Assembly: GCA_031555145.1 (NCBI GenBank)
Contig: JAVBUR010000073.1
Span: forward strand, 1 to 60,105
Length of the DNA: 60,105 bases
Source of the DNA: JAJDIA01 sp031555145
GTDB lineage: Bacteria; Bacteroidota; Bacteroidia; Bacteroidales; Tannerellaceae
Reading direction: 5' to 3'
The translations under genes and the position numbers were made by a program. Numbering within the stretch: position 1 is the stretch's first letter; every line of letters starts with the position of its first letter. Positions 8,784 to 17,769 of this stretch are shown here, piece after piece. The notes under the pieces were generated by a model, which was given only the letters and a program-made list of their open reading frames with translations, had not been told where the DNA came from and searched no databases.

Positions 8784-9863
8784 ATGAAAAACAAAATCAC
8801 GCTATCTGGGTTGTCTATTGACGCTTTCAGTAAGCAAATAGACGGGAAAGATACCATTCTTTGTGTGCTTTCCAACAGCAAGGGAGCCGAACTTACTATT
8901 ACTAACTATGGAGCCAAGATCGTGTCGCTGGTAGTCCCCGACAGGGATGGAAAGCCGACCGACGTAGTGACCGGCCACAATTCCATCGACGAATATACGA
9001 TATCCGAAGAGCCTTATTTCGGCGCTATCTGCGGACGATTTGGTAACCGTATCGCCAAAGGTTGTTTTGTATTGGACAGTGTGACGTACGACAAGCTCGC
9101 CATCAACAACGGCCCGAACAACCTGCATGGCGGGATCAAAGGATTCAATTCAGTTGTATGGGACATTGTAAAAGCCGACGAGCAGATGATTACCCTGCAC
9201 TATGTGGCTGCTGACGGCGAAGAAGGCTTTCCCGGTGAACTGGACACCACCGTCAGCTACGAGTTGACCGACGATAATGAGGTCGTGATCACCTACCAGG
9301 CTGCCACCAGCAAACCGACGGTGCTCAACCTCACCAACCACTCATATTTCAACCTCTCGGGTGCAGGCGATCCGTATATCGGCGACCACCTGTTGACGAT
9401 CAACGCAGACTACTATCTGCCGACTGACAACACCGCTATCCCCTACGGCCCGAAGGAACAGGTAGAAGGCACACCGATGGATTTCCGTACACCGTTTGCC
9501 GTAGGCGCCCGTATCAACGACGACTTCGAGCAACTGGTATTCGGTAAAGGCTACGATCATACGTTCATTCTGAACAAGGAAGGCAGCGAAATGTCATTCT
9601 GTGCCCGTTGTGAATCGCCGAAGACCGGCATCGTGATGGAAACTTACACGACCGAACCGGGCGTGCAACTATACACAGGTAACTGGATGACAGGTAACTT
9701 CGCCGGCAAGAACGGCCAACGCTATCCCGAACGTGCCGCCCTGTGCCTCGAAACACAACATTTCCCCGACAGTCCGAACAAACCCGAATATCCGTCGACC
9801 GTGCTCCGTCCGGAAGAAACCTTTCGCAGCCAGACGATATTCAAATTCTCCGTACATTCTTAA
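8784..9863 (+). CDS. galM: Aldose 1-epimerase (mutarotase)
   Basis: A 359-residue galactose mutarotase family protein that interconverts alpha and beta anomers of aldoses before phosphorylation. It shows the RFGNRIAKG loop, NNLHGGIKGF (one catalytic His), LTNHSYFNLSG (the second His), YDHTF, and VQLYTGNW with a Glu-rich C-terminal end. No signal peptide is seen, so it acts in the cytoplasm. It is first in an operon with the MFS porter (23 nt gap) and galK. The arabinose version found in other Bacteroidales is called AraM; which sugar is preferred here is not readable. Confidence 0.92.
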   Translation: MKNKITLSGLSIDAFSKQIDGKDTILCVLSNSKGAELTITNYGAKIVSLVVPDRDGKPTDVVTGHNSIDEYTISEEPYFGAICGRFGNRIAKGCFVLDSVTYDKLAINNGPNNLHGGIKGFNSVVWDIVKADEQMITLHYVAADGEEGFPGELDTTVSYELTDDNEVVITYQAATSKPTVLNLTNHSYFNLSGAGDPYIGDHLLTINADYYLPTDNTAIPYGPKEQVEGTPMDFRTPFAVGARINDDFEQLVFGKGYDHTFILNKEGSEMSFCARCESPKTGIVMETYTTEPGVQLYTGNWMTGNFAGKNGQRYPERAALCLETQHFPDSPNKPEYPSTVLRPEETFRSQTIFKFSVHS

Positions 9864-9886
9864 TACAATTTTATAACTAAACAATT

Positions 9887-11191
9887 ATGACAACAAACGA
9901 ACAAAAGAATTACACGTTGCCGATTATCATGATGATCCTACTCTTCGGTATGATCTCTTTCGTGACTAACCTGGCCGCCCCGATGGGTGTCGTATTAAAG
10001 GCTCAATTTTCTATTTCTAATGCCTTGGGCATGTTGGGTAACGCCGCCAACTTTATTGCCTATGCCGTAATGGGTATTCCTGCAGGTATCCTGCTGCAGA
10101 AGGTAGGTTACAAGAGAACAGCGTTGATCGCTATCGCCGTAGGTTTTGTGGGTGTAGGTATCCAGATGCTTTCAGGTTACGCAAGTCCGGATGCGGCTTT
10201 CGCAGTGTATCTTTTGGGTGCATTTGTTGCCGGTTTCTCCATGTGTATGCTGAACACGGTGGTTAACCCGATGCTCAACACCTTAGGTGGTGGTGGTAAC
10301 AAGGGTAACCAGCTGATCCAGATCGGTGGTTCGTTCAACTCGGTGTTGGGCACGCTGACCCCGATGTTGGTAGGTATCCTGATCGGTGAAATGTCTAAGG
10401 CTACGATTTCGAACATATTCCCGGTAATGTACATTGCCATGGGTATCTTCGCGACCGTTTTCATCGTTCTTTGGGCTGTAAAGATCCCGGAACCTCACGC
10501 AGAACTGGCTTCCGAACCGTTGAGCACACTGATGGCTGGCGCATTGAAATTCCGCCACTTCATTCTGGGTGCTATCGGTATCTTCGTATATGTAGGTGTT
10601 GAAGTAGGTGTGCCGGGTACATTGAACCTCTTCCTGACAGATGCCAGTGGCAAGGGTGCTGGAATCGACCCGACTACGGCCGGATTCGTTATTGGAACAT
10701 ACTGGTTCCTGATGTTGGTCGGACGTCTGACAGGTGCTTCTATCGCGGCTAAAGTATCCAGCAAAGCGATGCTTAGCTTTGCCTCCAGCCTGGGGCTGCT
10801 CTTCGTTCTTTGCGCCATCTTTGCTTCTACCAGCAACATGGTCGACCTGCCCGTATTGATGAAGAACGATGCCGGCGCCATCTCCTTCGGTATGGCTCAG
10901 GTTCCCATCAACGCAGCGTTCCTTGTATTGGTTGGTCTCTGTACTTCCATCATGTGGGGTGGTATCTTCAACCTCGCCGTAGAAGGGCTGGGCAAATTTA
11001 CAGCTGCTGCTTCAGGTATCTTCATGGTACTGGTTTGCGGTGGTGGTCTGTTGCCTCTGTTGCAGAACTACGTTGCCGACCTTACCAACTTCATGACTAG
11101 CTACTGGGTAATCATCGCCGGTTTGGCTTACCTGCTGTATTATGCATTGATCGGCAGCAAGAATGTGAACAAAGAAGTTTCGACAAAATAA
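9887..11191 (+). CDS. MFS sugar transporter, FucP/GluP type
   Basis: A 434-residue inner-membrane porter with about 12 hydrophobic helices, typical of proton-coupled hexose/fucose MFS transporters in Bacteroidales. The loop between helices 2 and 3 has GILLQKVGYKRTAL, a variant of the MFS motif A. The following NTVVNPMLNTLGG segment is characteristic of the FucP family. Its place between galM and galK makes galactose, glucose or arabinose the likely cargo. A strong hairpin lies just after the stop and may lower galK expression. Confidence 0.88.
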   Translation: MTTNEQKNYTLPIIMMILLFGMISFVTNLAAPMGVVLKAQFSISNALGMLGNAANFIAYAVMGIPAGILLQKVGYKRTALIAIAVGFVGVGIQMLSGYASPDAAFAVYLLGAFVAGFSMCMLNTVVNPMLNTLGGGGNKGNQLIQIGGSFNSVLGTLTPMLVGILIGEMSKATISNIFPVMYIAMGIFATVFIVLWAVKIPEPHAELASEPLSTLMAGALKFRHFILGAIGIFVYVGVEVGVPGTLNLFLTDASGKGAGIDPTTAGFVIGTYWFLMLVGRLTGASIAAKVSSKAMLSFASSLGLLFVLCAIFASTSNMVDLPVLMKNDAGAISFGMAQVPINAAFLVLVGLCTSIMWGGIFNLAVEGLGKFTAAASGIFMVLVCGGGLLPLLQNYVADLTNFMTSYWVIIAGLAYLLYYALIGSKNVNKEVSTK

Positions 11192-11213
11192 GCAAACACA
11201 TATAAACATATGT

Positions 11214-11255
11214 GAAGAAACTATTCGGCGTTTGTCGAATAGTTTCTTCCTGTTT
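11214..11255 (+). terminator. Strong hairpin between the MFS gene and galK
   Basis: A perfect 14-bp stem (GAAGAAACTATTCG with CGAATAGTTTCTTC) and an 8-nt loop are followed by CTGTTTT. It looks like an intrinsic terminator or attenuator inside the galM-MFS-galK run. The T tail is short, so partial read-through is plausible. Confidence 0.75.
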
Positions 11256-11281
11256 TAATCATAAACACAGAAATAAAGGAT

Positions 11282-12427
11282 ATGCAGAAACAAATCAGTA
11301 CAAAATTTCAGGAGTTATTCCAGACCGAAGGCAATATATTTGCTTCTCCGGGTCGTATCAACCTGATCGGTGAACACACTGACTACAACGGTGGCTTTGT
11401 ATTCCCCGGAGCGATAGACAAAGGCATGATTGCCGAGATCAAACTGAACGGAACCGACAAGGTACGCGCGTTTGCAATCGACTTAAACGAATATGCCGAA
11501 TTCGGCCTCGAAGAAGGTGACCTGCCACAAGCCGGTTGGGCAAAATACCTCTTCGGCGTATGCCGTGAAATCATCAAACGGGGTGGTAAGATCGGCGGTT
11601 TCGACACCGTCTTTGCAGGTGACGTACCTCTGGGCGCCGGGATGTCTTCCTCCGCTGCCCTCGAAAGCACCTATGCCTTTGCGTTGAATGAACTGTTCAG
11701 CCTGGGTATTGACAAATTTGAATTGGCAAAGATCGGTCAGTCAACCGAGCACAACTATGTGGGTGTGAAATGCGGTATCATGGACCAGTTTGCCTCCATC
11801 TTTGGAAAAGCCGGCAGCCTGATCCGTCTGGATTGCCGTTCGCTCGAATACAAATACTTCCCGTTCAATCCGATAGGCTATAAGTTGGTATTGCTCGATT
11901 CAGTAGTCAAACACGAATTGGCTTCGTCGGCTTATAACAAACGTCGCCATTCGTGCGAAACAGTAGCCGCTACCATCCGAAAAAATCATCCGGAAGTAGA
12001 ATTCCTGCGTGACGCCACCCTGGAAATGCTGCAAGCCGTGAAGGCGGAAGTGAGCGAAGAAGACTACATGCGTGCCGAATACGTGATCGAAGAAGTACAA
12101 CGCGTACTCGACGTTTGCGACGCACTCGAACGCGGCGACTATGAAACCGTAGGGCAGAAAATGTACGAAACGCACCACGGCATGAGCAAACTCTACGAAG
12201 TAAGCTGCGAAGAACTCGACTTCCTCAACGACGTCGCCAAGCAATGTGGTGTGACAGGTTCACGCGTGATGGGTGGCGGATTCGGCGGATGCACCATCAA
12301 CCTGGTGAAAGAAGAGTTGTATGAAGCATTCGTAAAGGAAGCCTTTGCCGCATATACAGCCAAATTCGGTCACGAGCCTAAACTGTACGATGTCGTAATC
12401 AGCGACGGAGCCCGCAAACTCGCATAA
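11282..12427 (+). CDS. galK: Galactokinase
   Basis: A 381-residue GHMP kinase that phosphorylates alpha-D-galactose at C1 with ATP, the first committed Leloir step. It has the galactokinase signature SPGRINLIGEHTDYNGG near the N-terminus, the GHMP ATP-binding loop PLGAGMSSSAALE, CGIMDQFAS with the catalytic Asp, and the C-terminal GSRVMGGGFGGCTINLV motif. No galT or galE is present in the window. It ends 25 nt before the NUDIX regulator. Confidence 0.96.
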   Translation: MQKQISTKFQELFQTEGNIFASPGRINLIGEHTDYNGGFVFPGAIDKGMIAEIKLNGTDKVRAFAIDLNEYAEFGLEEGDLPQAGWAKYLFGVCREIIKRGGKIGGFDTVFAGDVPLGAGMSSSAALESTYAFALNELFSLGIDKFELAKIGQSTEHNYVGVKCGIMDQFASIFGKAGSLIRLDCRSLEYKYFPFNPIGYKLVLLDSVVKHELASSAYNKRRHSCETVAATIRKNHPEVEFLRDATLEMLQAVKAEVSEEDYMRAEYVIEEVQRVLDVCDALERGDYETVGQKMYETHHGMSKLYEVSCEELDFLNDVAKQCGVTGSRVMGGGFGGCTINLVKEELYEAFVKEAFAAYTAKFGHEPKLYDVVISDGARKLA

Positions 12428-12452
12428 CAAACAATTAAGTACCACATATAGT

Positions 12453-13145
12453 ATGTCACCCGCATTTTATCAGGAACAGGTAAAATTCTATGTAGCAGTA
12501 GACTGTATCATCTTAGGTTTTGATAATAACGAACTACACGTTTTATTATACAAACGAACCTTCGAACCGCTACAGGGACAATGGTCGCTCATGGGAGGCT
12601 TTGTCAAATCAGGCGAAGGCGTAAACGAAGCAGCCTCCCGCGTACTGACGGAATGTACCGGTATTGACAATATATTTATGGAACAAATAGGAGCATACGG
12701 AGATGTAACACGCGACCTCGGGGAGCGTGTTATCTCCGTTGCTTATTATGCCTTGGTCAACATCAAGGATTTCGACGACGCCCTGCTGGAACAATACAAC
12801 GCACGGTGGACAAAAGTGGAAGAGCTTCCGTCCCTGATTTTCGACCATAACCAGATGGTCGCCGACGCCATGCATATCCTCAAACAAAAGGCTGCCATCC
12901 AGCCCATCGGCTTTAACCTCTTACCTGAGAAATTCACGCTACCCAAGCTCCAATGCCTGTACGAGGCCATCTACCAAACGCCGCTCGACAAACGCAACTT
13001 CCGCAAGAAACTAAACTCCATGGACCTACTGGAGAAACTGAATGAGAAGGACAAAAAAAGTTCCAAACGCGGTGCCTTCTACTACAAGTTCAACGAAGAG
13101 AAATACAACAAACTTCTCAAAGGCGGCTTCTTCTTCTCGCTGTAA
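12453..13145 (+). CDS. araR: NUDIX-fold transcriptional regulator, AraR/NrtR type
   Basis: A 230-residue protein with an N-terminal NUDIX domain and a C-terminal winged helix (about 150-230). The family includes AraR of Bacteroides thetaiotaomicron, a repressor of arabinose genes released by L-arabinose. The NUDIX box (about 49-71) keeps the first G and E, the R and the final TGI. In the core REUxEE it reads RVLTEC, so two of three catalytic acids are lost. This fits a sensor and not a hydrolase. The C-terminal half is basic and rich in Lys/Arg/Asn, as expected of DNA binding. It lies between galK and araDAB, consistent with control of both. Confidence 0.88.
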   Translation: MSPAFYQEQVKFYVAVDCIILGFDNNELHVLLYKRTFEPLQGQWSLMGGFVKSGEGVNEAASRVLTECTGIDNIFMEQIGAYGDVTRDLGERVISVAYYALVNIKDFDDALLEQYNARWTKVEELPSLIFDHNQMVADAMHILKQKAAIQPIGFNLLPEKFTLPKLQCLYEAIYQTPLDKRNFRKKLNSMDLLEKLNEKDKKSSKRGAFYYKFNEEKYNKLLKGGFFFSL

Positions 13146-13279
13146 ACCTAATCCTTCAGACTTTAGTCCGGCCGATCAGAAATACGTCTTTACAGCGAAT
13201 TCAAATTGTTCCATAAATATCTTCTTGAAGGCATGGAGATTATTCTGTTCATAATATATTAGCATAGCCTTCTTGTAAT

Positions 13280-13366
13280 GTCCCAAAAATCATCATTATG
13301 TTCCAAAACGATCGTCATTATGTTCCAAAACAAACGCGATGACGTTCATTTTCGATCATCATCGAC
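13280..13366. repeat. Short 22-bp-period direct repeat (array i, weak)
   Basis: GTTCCA at 13300 and 13322 are exactly 22 bp apart, each preceded by ATTAT. Looser copies begin at 13280 (GTCCCA) and 13344 (GTTCAT). The pitch equals that of the palindromic arrays at 28364, 32566 and 60013, but the inverted partner half-site is missing. The rest of the 645-bp gap between araR and araD holds a putative structured element and two operator-like palindromes; no gene is seen in it. Confidence 0.55.
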
Positions 13367-13528
13367 TTTTTTGTAGCGATTAACGGATTGGGGAAAATCG
13401 GATGTTGGTCCTGATAAAACCAGGCCTGCGCCTCAATTTATCTTCAATTCCAGCAAAAATTAAACGCTCATTCATCTTCTCCTGAGAAGTTTTGCATCTT
13501 TCCTGTTCACCAGCTTATCTTCTATCAC

Positions 13529-13589
13529 CGACATCCGAACTTACTATTTACTAAGATTCGGAAGCCGGGCTTGGTTGTTGGGGATGTCG
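13529..13589 (+). other. Putative structured RNA or attenuator in the araR-araD gap
   Basis: An outer 8-bp stem, CGACATCC (13529-13536) with GGATGTCG (13582-13589), is followed by TTTTAATG. Inside are two possible hairpins: CCGAACTTA with TAAG-A-TTCGG (13535-13561), and AAGC with GCTT (13562-13572). The inner and outer stems share two bases. It could be the terminator of the galactose/araR transcript. Confidence 0.4.
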
Positions 13590-13687
13590 TTTTAATGGGG
13601 AAAGAATACGTTTTCTTTTTTTAACACAAAACCTCTGAGAAGCATGCTGCACAACATCTTATTTTCTGCATTTTCACCCAAAAACAC

Positions 13688-13730
13688 TGTAATTTTACAA
13701 CCACAACATAATAGTGTAATCATATACACT
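13688..13730. promoter_or_regulatory. Two operator-like palindromes upstream of araD
   Basis: TGTAA-TT-TTACA (13688-13699) and AGTGTA-N6-TACACT (13713-13730) are inverted repeats sharing the half-site TGTA. They lie 61-103 nt upstream of the araD ATG, where a repressor site would be expected. They are candidates for the AraR operator; I do not recall its published sequence well enough to match it. Confidence 0.45.
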
Positions 13731-13790
13731 TATTAATATACAAATCGCTCATTCCAAAAGATATAATAATCCACTTAAAGTCGAAAAAGC

Positions 13791-14474
13791 ATGGAAGGAT
13801 TAAAGAAAAAAGTATATGAAGCTAACTTAGATCTGGTAAAGCACGGATTGGTGATCTTTACCTGGGGAAATGTCAGCACAATCGACCGCGAAAAGGGAGT
13901 GGTTGTGATCAAGCCTTCCGGCGTTTCGTACGACAATATGAAAGTCTCCGATATGGTGGTGCTCGACCTGCAGGGGAATATCGTGGAAGGAGACCTCAAA
14001 CCCTCATCGGATACGCCGACACACTTGGTACTGTACAATGCGTTTCCGGAAATAGGTGGTATCGTCCATACACATTCTACGTATGCGACGGCGTGGGCAC
14101 AGGCCGGACGTGACATTCCCAATATAGGGACAACGCATGCCGATTATTTCAAAGATGCGATTCCCTGCACACGCCAAATGACTATTGCTGAAATTGAAGG
14201 CGAATATGAAAAGGAAACCGGGAATGTGATCATCGAACGTTTTGCCGCCCTCAACCCCATACATACACCGGGGGTCTTGGTCGAGAACCACGGGCCGTTT
14301 GCCTGGGGCAAAGATGCGTCCAATGCCGTACACAATGCCGTAGTGATGGAACAAGTGGCAAAGATGTCCTATCTCTCGCTGGGCATCAACCCGCTCCTCA
14401 CCATGAATGAGCATCTGATCACCAAGCACTTCAACCGTAAACATGGCCCAGACGCTTATTATGGTCAGAAATAA
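13791..14474 (+). CDS. araD: L-ribulose-5-phosphate 4-epimerase
   Basis: A 227-residue class II aldolase-fold enzyme converting L-ribulose 5-phosphate to D-xylulose 5-phosphate by retro-aldol chemistry with Zn2+. The visible marks are FTWGNVSTIDR, KPSGVSYDNM (phosphate binding), VHTHSTYATAWAQAG with two zinc His, GTTHADYF, and LVENHGPFAWG with the third zinc His. The length is typical of AraD. It starts the araDAB run, 44 nt before araA. Confidence 0.95.
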   Translation: MEGLKKKVYEANLDLVKHGLVIFTWGNVSTIDREKGVVVIKPSGVSYDNMKVSDMVVLDLQGNIVEGDLKPSSDTPTHLVLYNAFPEIGGIVHTHSTYATAWAQAGRDIPNIGTTHADYFKDAIPCTRQMTIAEIEGEYEKETGNVIIERFAALNPIHTPGVLVENHGPFAWGKDASNAVHNAVVMEQVAKMSYLSLGINPLLTMNEHLITKHFNRKHGPDAYYGQK

Positions 14475-14518
14475 GAAAAAACAAATCAATTAATATCAAC
14501 CTATTAAATCAACAAACC

Positions 14519-16027
14519 ATGGATTTTAAAGAACTTGAAGTATGGTTCGTCACAGGAGCACAGCTGCTGTACGGAGGTGATGCTGTCGTACAAGTCGACG
14601 CACATTCCAACGAGATGGTCAAAGGATTGAATGAATCCGGCACACTGCCCATTAAGGTCGTGTATAAAGGTACAGCTAATTCCAATCCGGAAGTAACAGC
14701 TATCTTCCGTGCGGCAGGCAACGACCCGAAATGTATCGGCGTGATCACCTGGATGCACACATTCTCACCCGCCAAGATGTGGATTCAAGGGCTGAAAGAT
14801 TACAAAAAACCCCTGCTCCACCTCCACACTCAGTTTAACAAGGAAATCCCCTTCGGCGAGATCGACATGGATTTCATGAACCTGAACCAGAGTGCGCACG
14901 GTGACCGCGAATTCGGACACATCGTGAGCCGTATGCGTAAGAACCGCAAAGTAGTGGTAGGCCATTGGACAGACACGAAAGTACAGGGACATATCGCCGT
15001 ATGGATGCGCGTTGCCGCAGCCTGGGCAGATGCACAGGATATGCGTATCATTCGCTTCGGCGACCAGATGAACAACGTAGCCGTAACAGACGGTGACAAG
15101 GTAGAAGCCGAAATCCGTATGGGCTATCACGTAGACTACTTCCCGATCGGCGACCTGGTCGCTTATCAAGACAAGGTTACAGAAGCCGACGTCGACGAAA
15201 TGGTTGCTACCTACGAAAAGGAATACGACTTTGCCGACAATTGCCAAAAAGACGGCAAGGATCACAACCAGGTACGCGAAGCTGCCCGCGAAGAGATCGC
15301 CATGCGTCGCTTCCTGAAAGATAAGAATGCCAAGGCGTTCACCACCAACTTCGATGCTCTCCACGGCCTCAACCAACTGCCCGGTCTGGCTTCGCAACGC
15401 CTGATGGCCGAAGGTTACGGTTTTGGCGCCGAAGGCGACTGGAAGACGGCTGCCCTCTACCGTACCTTCTGGGTGATGGGACAAGGTCTGCCGGGAGGAT
15501 GTTCGTTCCTCGAAGACTATACCTATCACTTCGACGGCGAAAAGAGCGCCATCCTGCAAGCCCATATGTTGGAGATCTGCCCGCTGATCGCGGCCGGTAA
15601 GCCGCGTCTGGAAGTACACTCGCTGGGCATCGGCGGCAAGGCTGACCCTGCCCGTCTGGTATTCACCTCGCACGCAGGTGCCGGTGTCGCTGCTACGATC
15701 GTGGATATGGGTAGCCGTTTCCGTATGATCGTTAACAATGTGGATGTGTTGGCACAAGACAAACCGATGCCGAAGCTACCGGTTGCCAGTGCATTGTGGA
15801 TTCCACAACCGAACCTCGAGATCGGTGCTGCCGCCTGGATCCTGGCCGGAGGTACACATCACACCGCCTTTTCGTACGACCTGACAAACGAGTACATGGA
15901 AGACTTCGCCGACATCGCTGGTATCGAACTGGTGACGATCGACAACAACACGACGATCAACGAGTTCAAGAAAGAACTTCGTTTCAACGACGTATATTAC
16001 ATGTTGAACCGCGCATTGGAAGCCTGA
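14519..16027 (+). CDS. araA: L-arabinose isomerase
   Basis: A 502-residue enzyme that isomerises L-arabinose to L-ribulose with Mn2+ in the cytoplasm. It is colinear with the family from VWFVTGAQLLYG at the N-terminus to the C-terminal GGTHHTAFSYDL, which carries metal-ligand and catalytic His. The internal segment GFGAEGDWKTAALYR is a hallmark of AraA. The length equals the usual 500. Only two bases separate it from araB, so the genes are co-transcribed. Confidence 0.97.
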   Translation: MDFKELEVWFVTGAQLLYGGDAVVQVDAHSNEMVKGLNESGTLPIKVVYKGTANSNPEVTAIFRAAGNDPKCIGVITWMHTFSPAKMWIQGLKDYKKPLLHLHTQFNKEIPFGEIDMDFMNLNQSAHGDREFGHIVSRMRKNRKVVVGHWTDTKVQGHIAVWMRVAAAWADAQDMRIIRFGDQMNNVAVTDGDKVEAEIRMGYHVDYFPIGDLVAYQDKVTEADVDEMVATYEKEYDFADNCQKDGKDHNQVREAAREEIAMRRFLKDKNAKAFTTNFDALHGLNQLPGLASQRLMAEGYGFGAEGDWKTAALYRTFWVMGQGLPGGCSFLEDYTYHFDGEKSAILQAHMLEICPLIAAGKPRLEVHSLGIGGKADPARLVFTSHAGAGVAATIVDMGSRFRMIVNNVDVLAQDKPMPKLPVASALWIPQPNLEIGAAAWILAGGTHHTAFSYDLTNEYMEDFADIAGIELVTIDNNTTINEFKKELRFNDVYYMLNRALEA

Positions 16028-16029
16028 GT

Positions 16030-17709
16030 ATGAGTAGTGATAACAAATATGTAATAGGCCTCGACTACGGCAGCGACTCTTGTCGCGCCGTAGTTATCAA
16101 TGCCCGCACCGGGGAAGAAATGGCTTCGGCCGTGAAGTACTATCCCCGCTGGATGGAAGGCAAATACTGCGATCCGTCGAAGAACCGCTACCGCCAGCAT
16201 CCGCTGGATTATGTGGAATGCCTCGAAGCTACCGTCAAGGAGTCACTGGCTAAATGTCCGGCAGGCACTGCCGAAAACGTAGTCGGCATGGCTTTCGACA
16301 CCACCGGCAGTACACCCGTATTGACCGATAGCGAAGGTACTCCCCTCGCCCTGTTGCCAGAGTTTGCAGAAAATCCGAACGCTATGTTCGTGCTCTGGAA
16401 AGACCATACGGCCATCCGGGAAGCAGCCGAGATCAACGAACTGGCCCGTCAATGGGACACAGACTATACAGCCTACGAAGGCGGCATCTATTCTTCCGAA
16501 TGGGTATGGGCCAAGATGGCACACGTTCTGCGTGAAGATGCCGGTATCCGCGACAAGGCGTACGCTTGGATCGAACATTGCGACTGGTTGCCGGCATTGC
16601 TGACGGGCAAGACGAAACCGGAAGAAGTGTACCGCGGCCGTTGCTCGGCCGGTCACAAAGCAATGTGGTTGGAACAGTGGGGCGGACTTCCTTCCGAAGA
16701 GTTCCTCACCACGTTCGAACCGCTGCTGGCCGGTTACCGGAGTCACCTCTACGAAAAGACGTATACCAGCGACGTAAAGGTAGGCACACTTACCCCCGAA
16801 TGGGCACACCTGTTAGGACTGCCAGCCGATACAGCCATAGCCGTCGGTGCCTTCGACTGCCATATGGGAGCCGTCGGAGCAGAGATCACCCCGAAGACAT
16901 TCGTACGCGTGATCGGCACGTCGACCTGCGACATCATGGTATCATCATATGAAGAAATCGGCGACAAATTGATCCCCGGTATCTGCGGACAGGTGGACGG
17001 TTCGGTCATTCCCGGTATGATGGGCCTTGAAGCCGGACAGTCCGGTTTCGGTGATATCTATGCCTGGTTCAAACGCGTACTGGCATGGCCGTTGGAAAAC
17101 GTGCTGTCACAAACGACGCTCATCGACGAAGCAACCAAGAACAAACTGATCGAAGAAACAGCCGACCGCATCATACCCTTCCTCTCGGAAGAAGCGGCCA
17201 AGGTGCCTGTAAGCGAAAGTTCAATCCTTGCTATCGACTGGATGAACGGACGCCGTACACCCGATGCCAGCCAACTGGTGAAAGGAACGATTACCGGCCT
17301 CAACCTGGCCAGCTCAGCTCCGCTGATCTTCCGCGCGTTGGTGGAAGCAACGGCATTCGGTTCGAAAGCGATCGTGGATCGTTTCCTCGAAAACGGTATC
17401 GAGATCGACAGCGTGATCGGTATCGGCGGTATCTCGTTGAAGTCGCCCTTCGTGATGCAGACGCTGGCCGATGTGCTGAATATGCCCATCAAGGTAGCCA
17501 AAGCCGAACAGGCATGCGCTTTCGGTGCATCGATGTTCGCCGCCGTGGCTGCCGGTGTATATAATAAGGTAGAAGAAGCCCAGCAGGCTATGGGACAAGG
17601 CTTTGCCAGGGAATACTATCCGAACCGGGTCAACCACGAAGCCTATCTGCCGCTTTACGACAAGTACCGCAGACTGGGTCAGTTCACCGAAAAAGAATTG
17701 TTTGCCTGA
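16030..17709 (+). CDS. araB: L-ribulokinase
   Basis: A 559-residue FGGY-family kinase that phosphorylates L-ribulose to L-ribulose 5-phosphate. The first ATPase motif is GLDYGSDSCRAVV. Then come GAFDCHMGAVGAE, GTSTCDIMVS (phosphate 2 motif) and GIGGISLKSPFVMQTLADVL (adenosine motif). The frame is open for 78 codons upstream inside araA; the ATG at 16030 is preferred because it begins right at the family start and follows the araA stop by 2 nt. Confidence 0.96.
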   Translation: MSSDNKYVIGLDYGSDSCRAVVINARTGEEMASAVKYYPRWMEGKYCDPSKNRYRQHPLDYVECLEATVKESLAKCPAGTAENVVGMAFDTTGSTPVLTDSEGTPLALLPEFAENPNAMFVLWKDHTAIREAAEINELARQWDTDYTAYEGGIYSSEWVWAKMAHVLREDAGIRDKAYAWIEHCDWLPALLTGKTKPEEVYRGRCSAGHKAMWLEQWGGLPSEEFLTTFEPLLAGYRSHLYEKTYTSDVKVGTLTPEWAHLLGLPADTAIAVGAFDCHMGAVGAEITPKTFVRVIGTSTCDIMVSSYEEIGDKLIPGICGQVDGSVIPGMMGLEAGQSGFGDIYAWFKRVLAWPLENVLSQTTLIDEATKNKLIEETADRIIPFLSEEAAKVPVSESSILAIDWMNGRRTPDASQLVKGTITGLNLASSAPLIFRALVEATAFGSKAIVDRFLENGIEIDSVIGIGGISLKSPFVMQTLADVLNMPIKVAKAEQACAFGASMFAAVAAGVYNKVEEAQQAMGQGFAREYYPNRVNHEAYLPLYDKYRRLGQFTEKELFA

Positions 17710-17739
17710 GATAACAAGCCTCATTCAAAAAGAGATTGC

Positions 17740-17747
17740 TATCTTTG
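17740..17747 (+). promoter_or_regulatory. Promoter -7 box for transketolase
   Basis: TATCTTTG is an exact TAnnTTTG match, 22 nt before the transketolase ATG, in the 60-nt gap after araB. Transketolase and rpiB can thus be transcribed without the ara genes. Confidence 0.6.
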
Positions 17748-17769
17748 CACAAATTTAAATCCTATCAAG

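Noticed and set aside
12453..13145. The NUDIX protein as an active pyrophosphohydrolase
   Set aside because: Two of the three acidic residues in the core of the NUDIX box are replaced, and a winged-helix-like C-terminal domain is attached.
14765..15757. A 330-codon open frame opposite araA
   Set aside because: It is fully inside araA on the other strand with no protein-like domain pattern.
15796..16029. 78-codon N-terminal extension of araB
   Set aside because: It overlaps the end of araA in another frame, and the family start matches the ATG at 16030.
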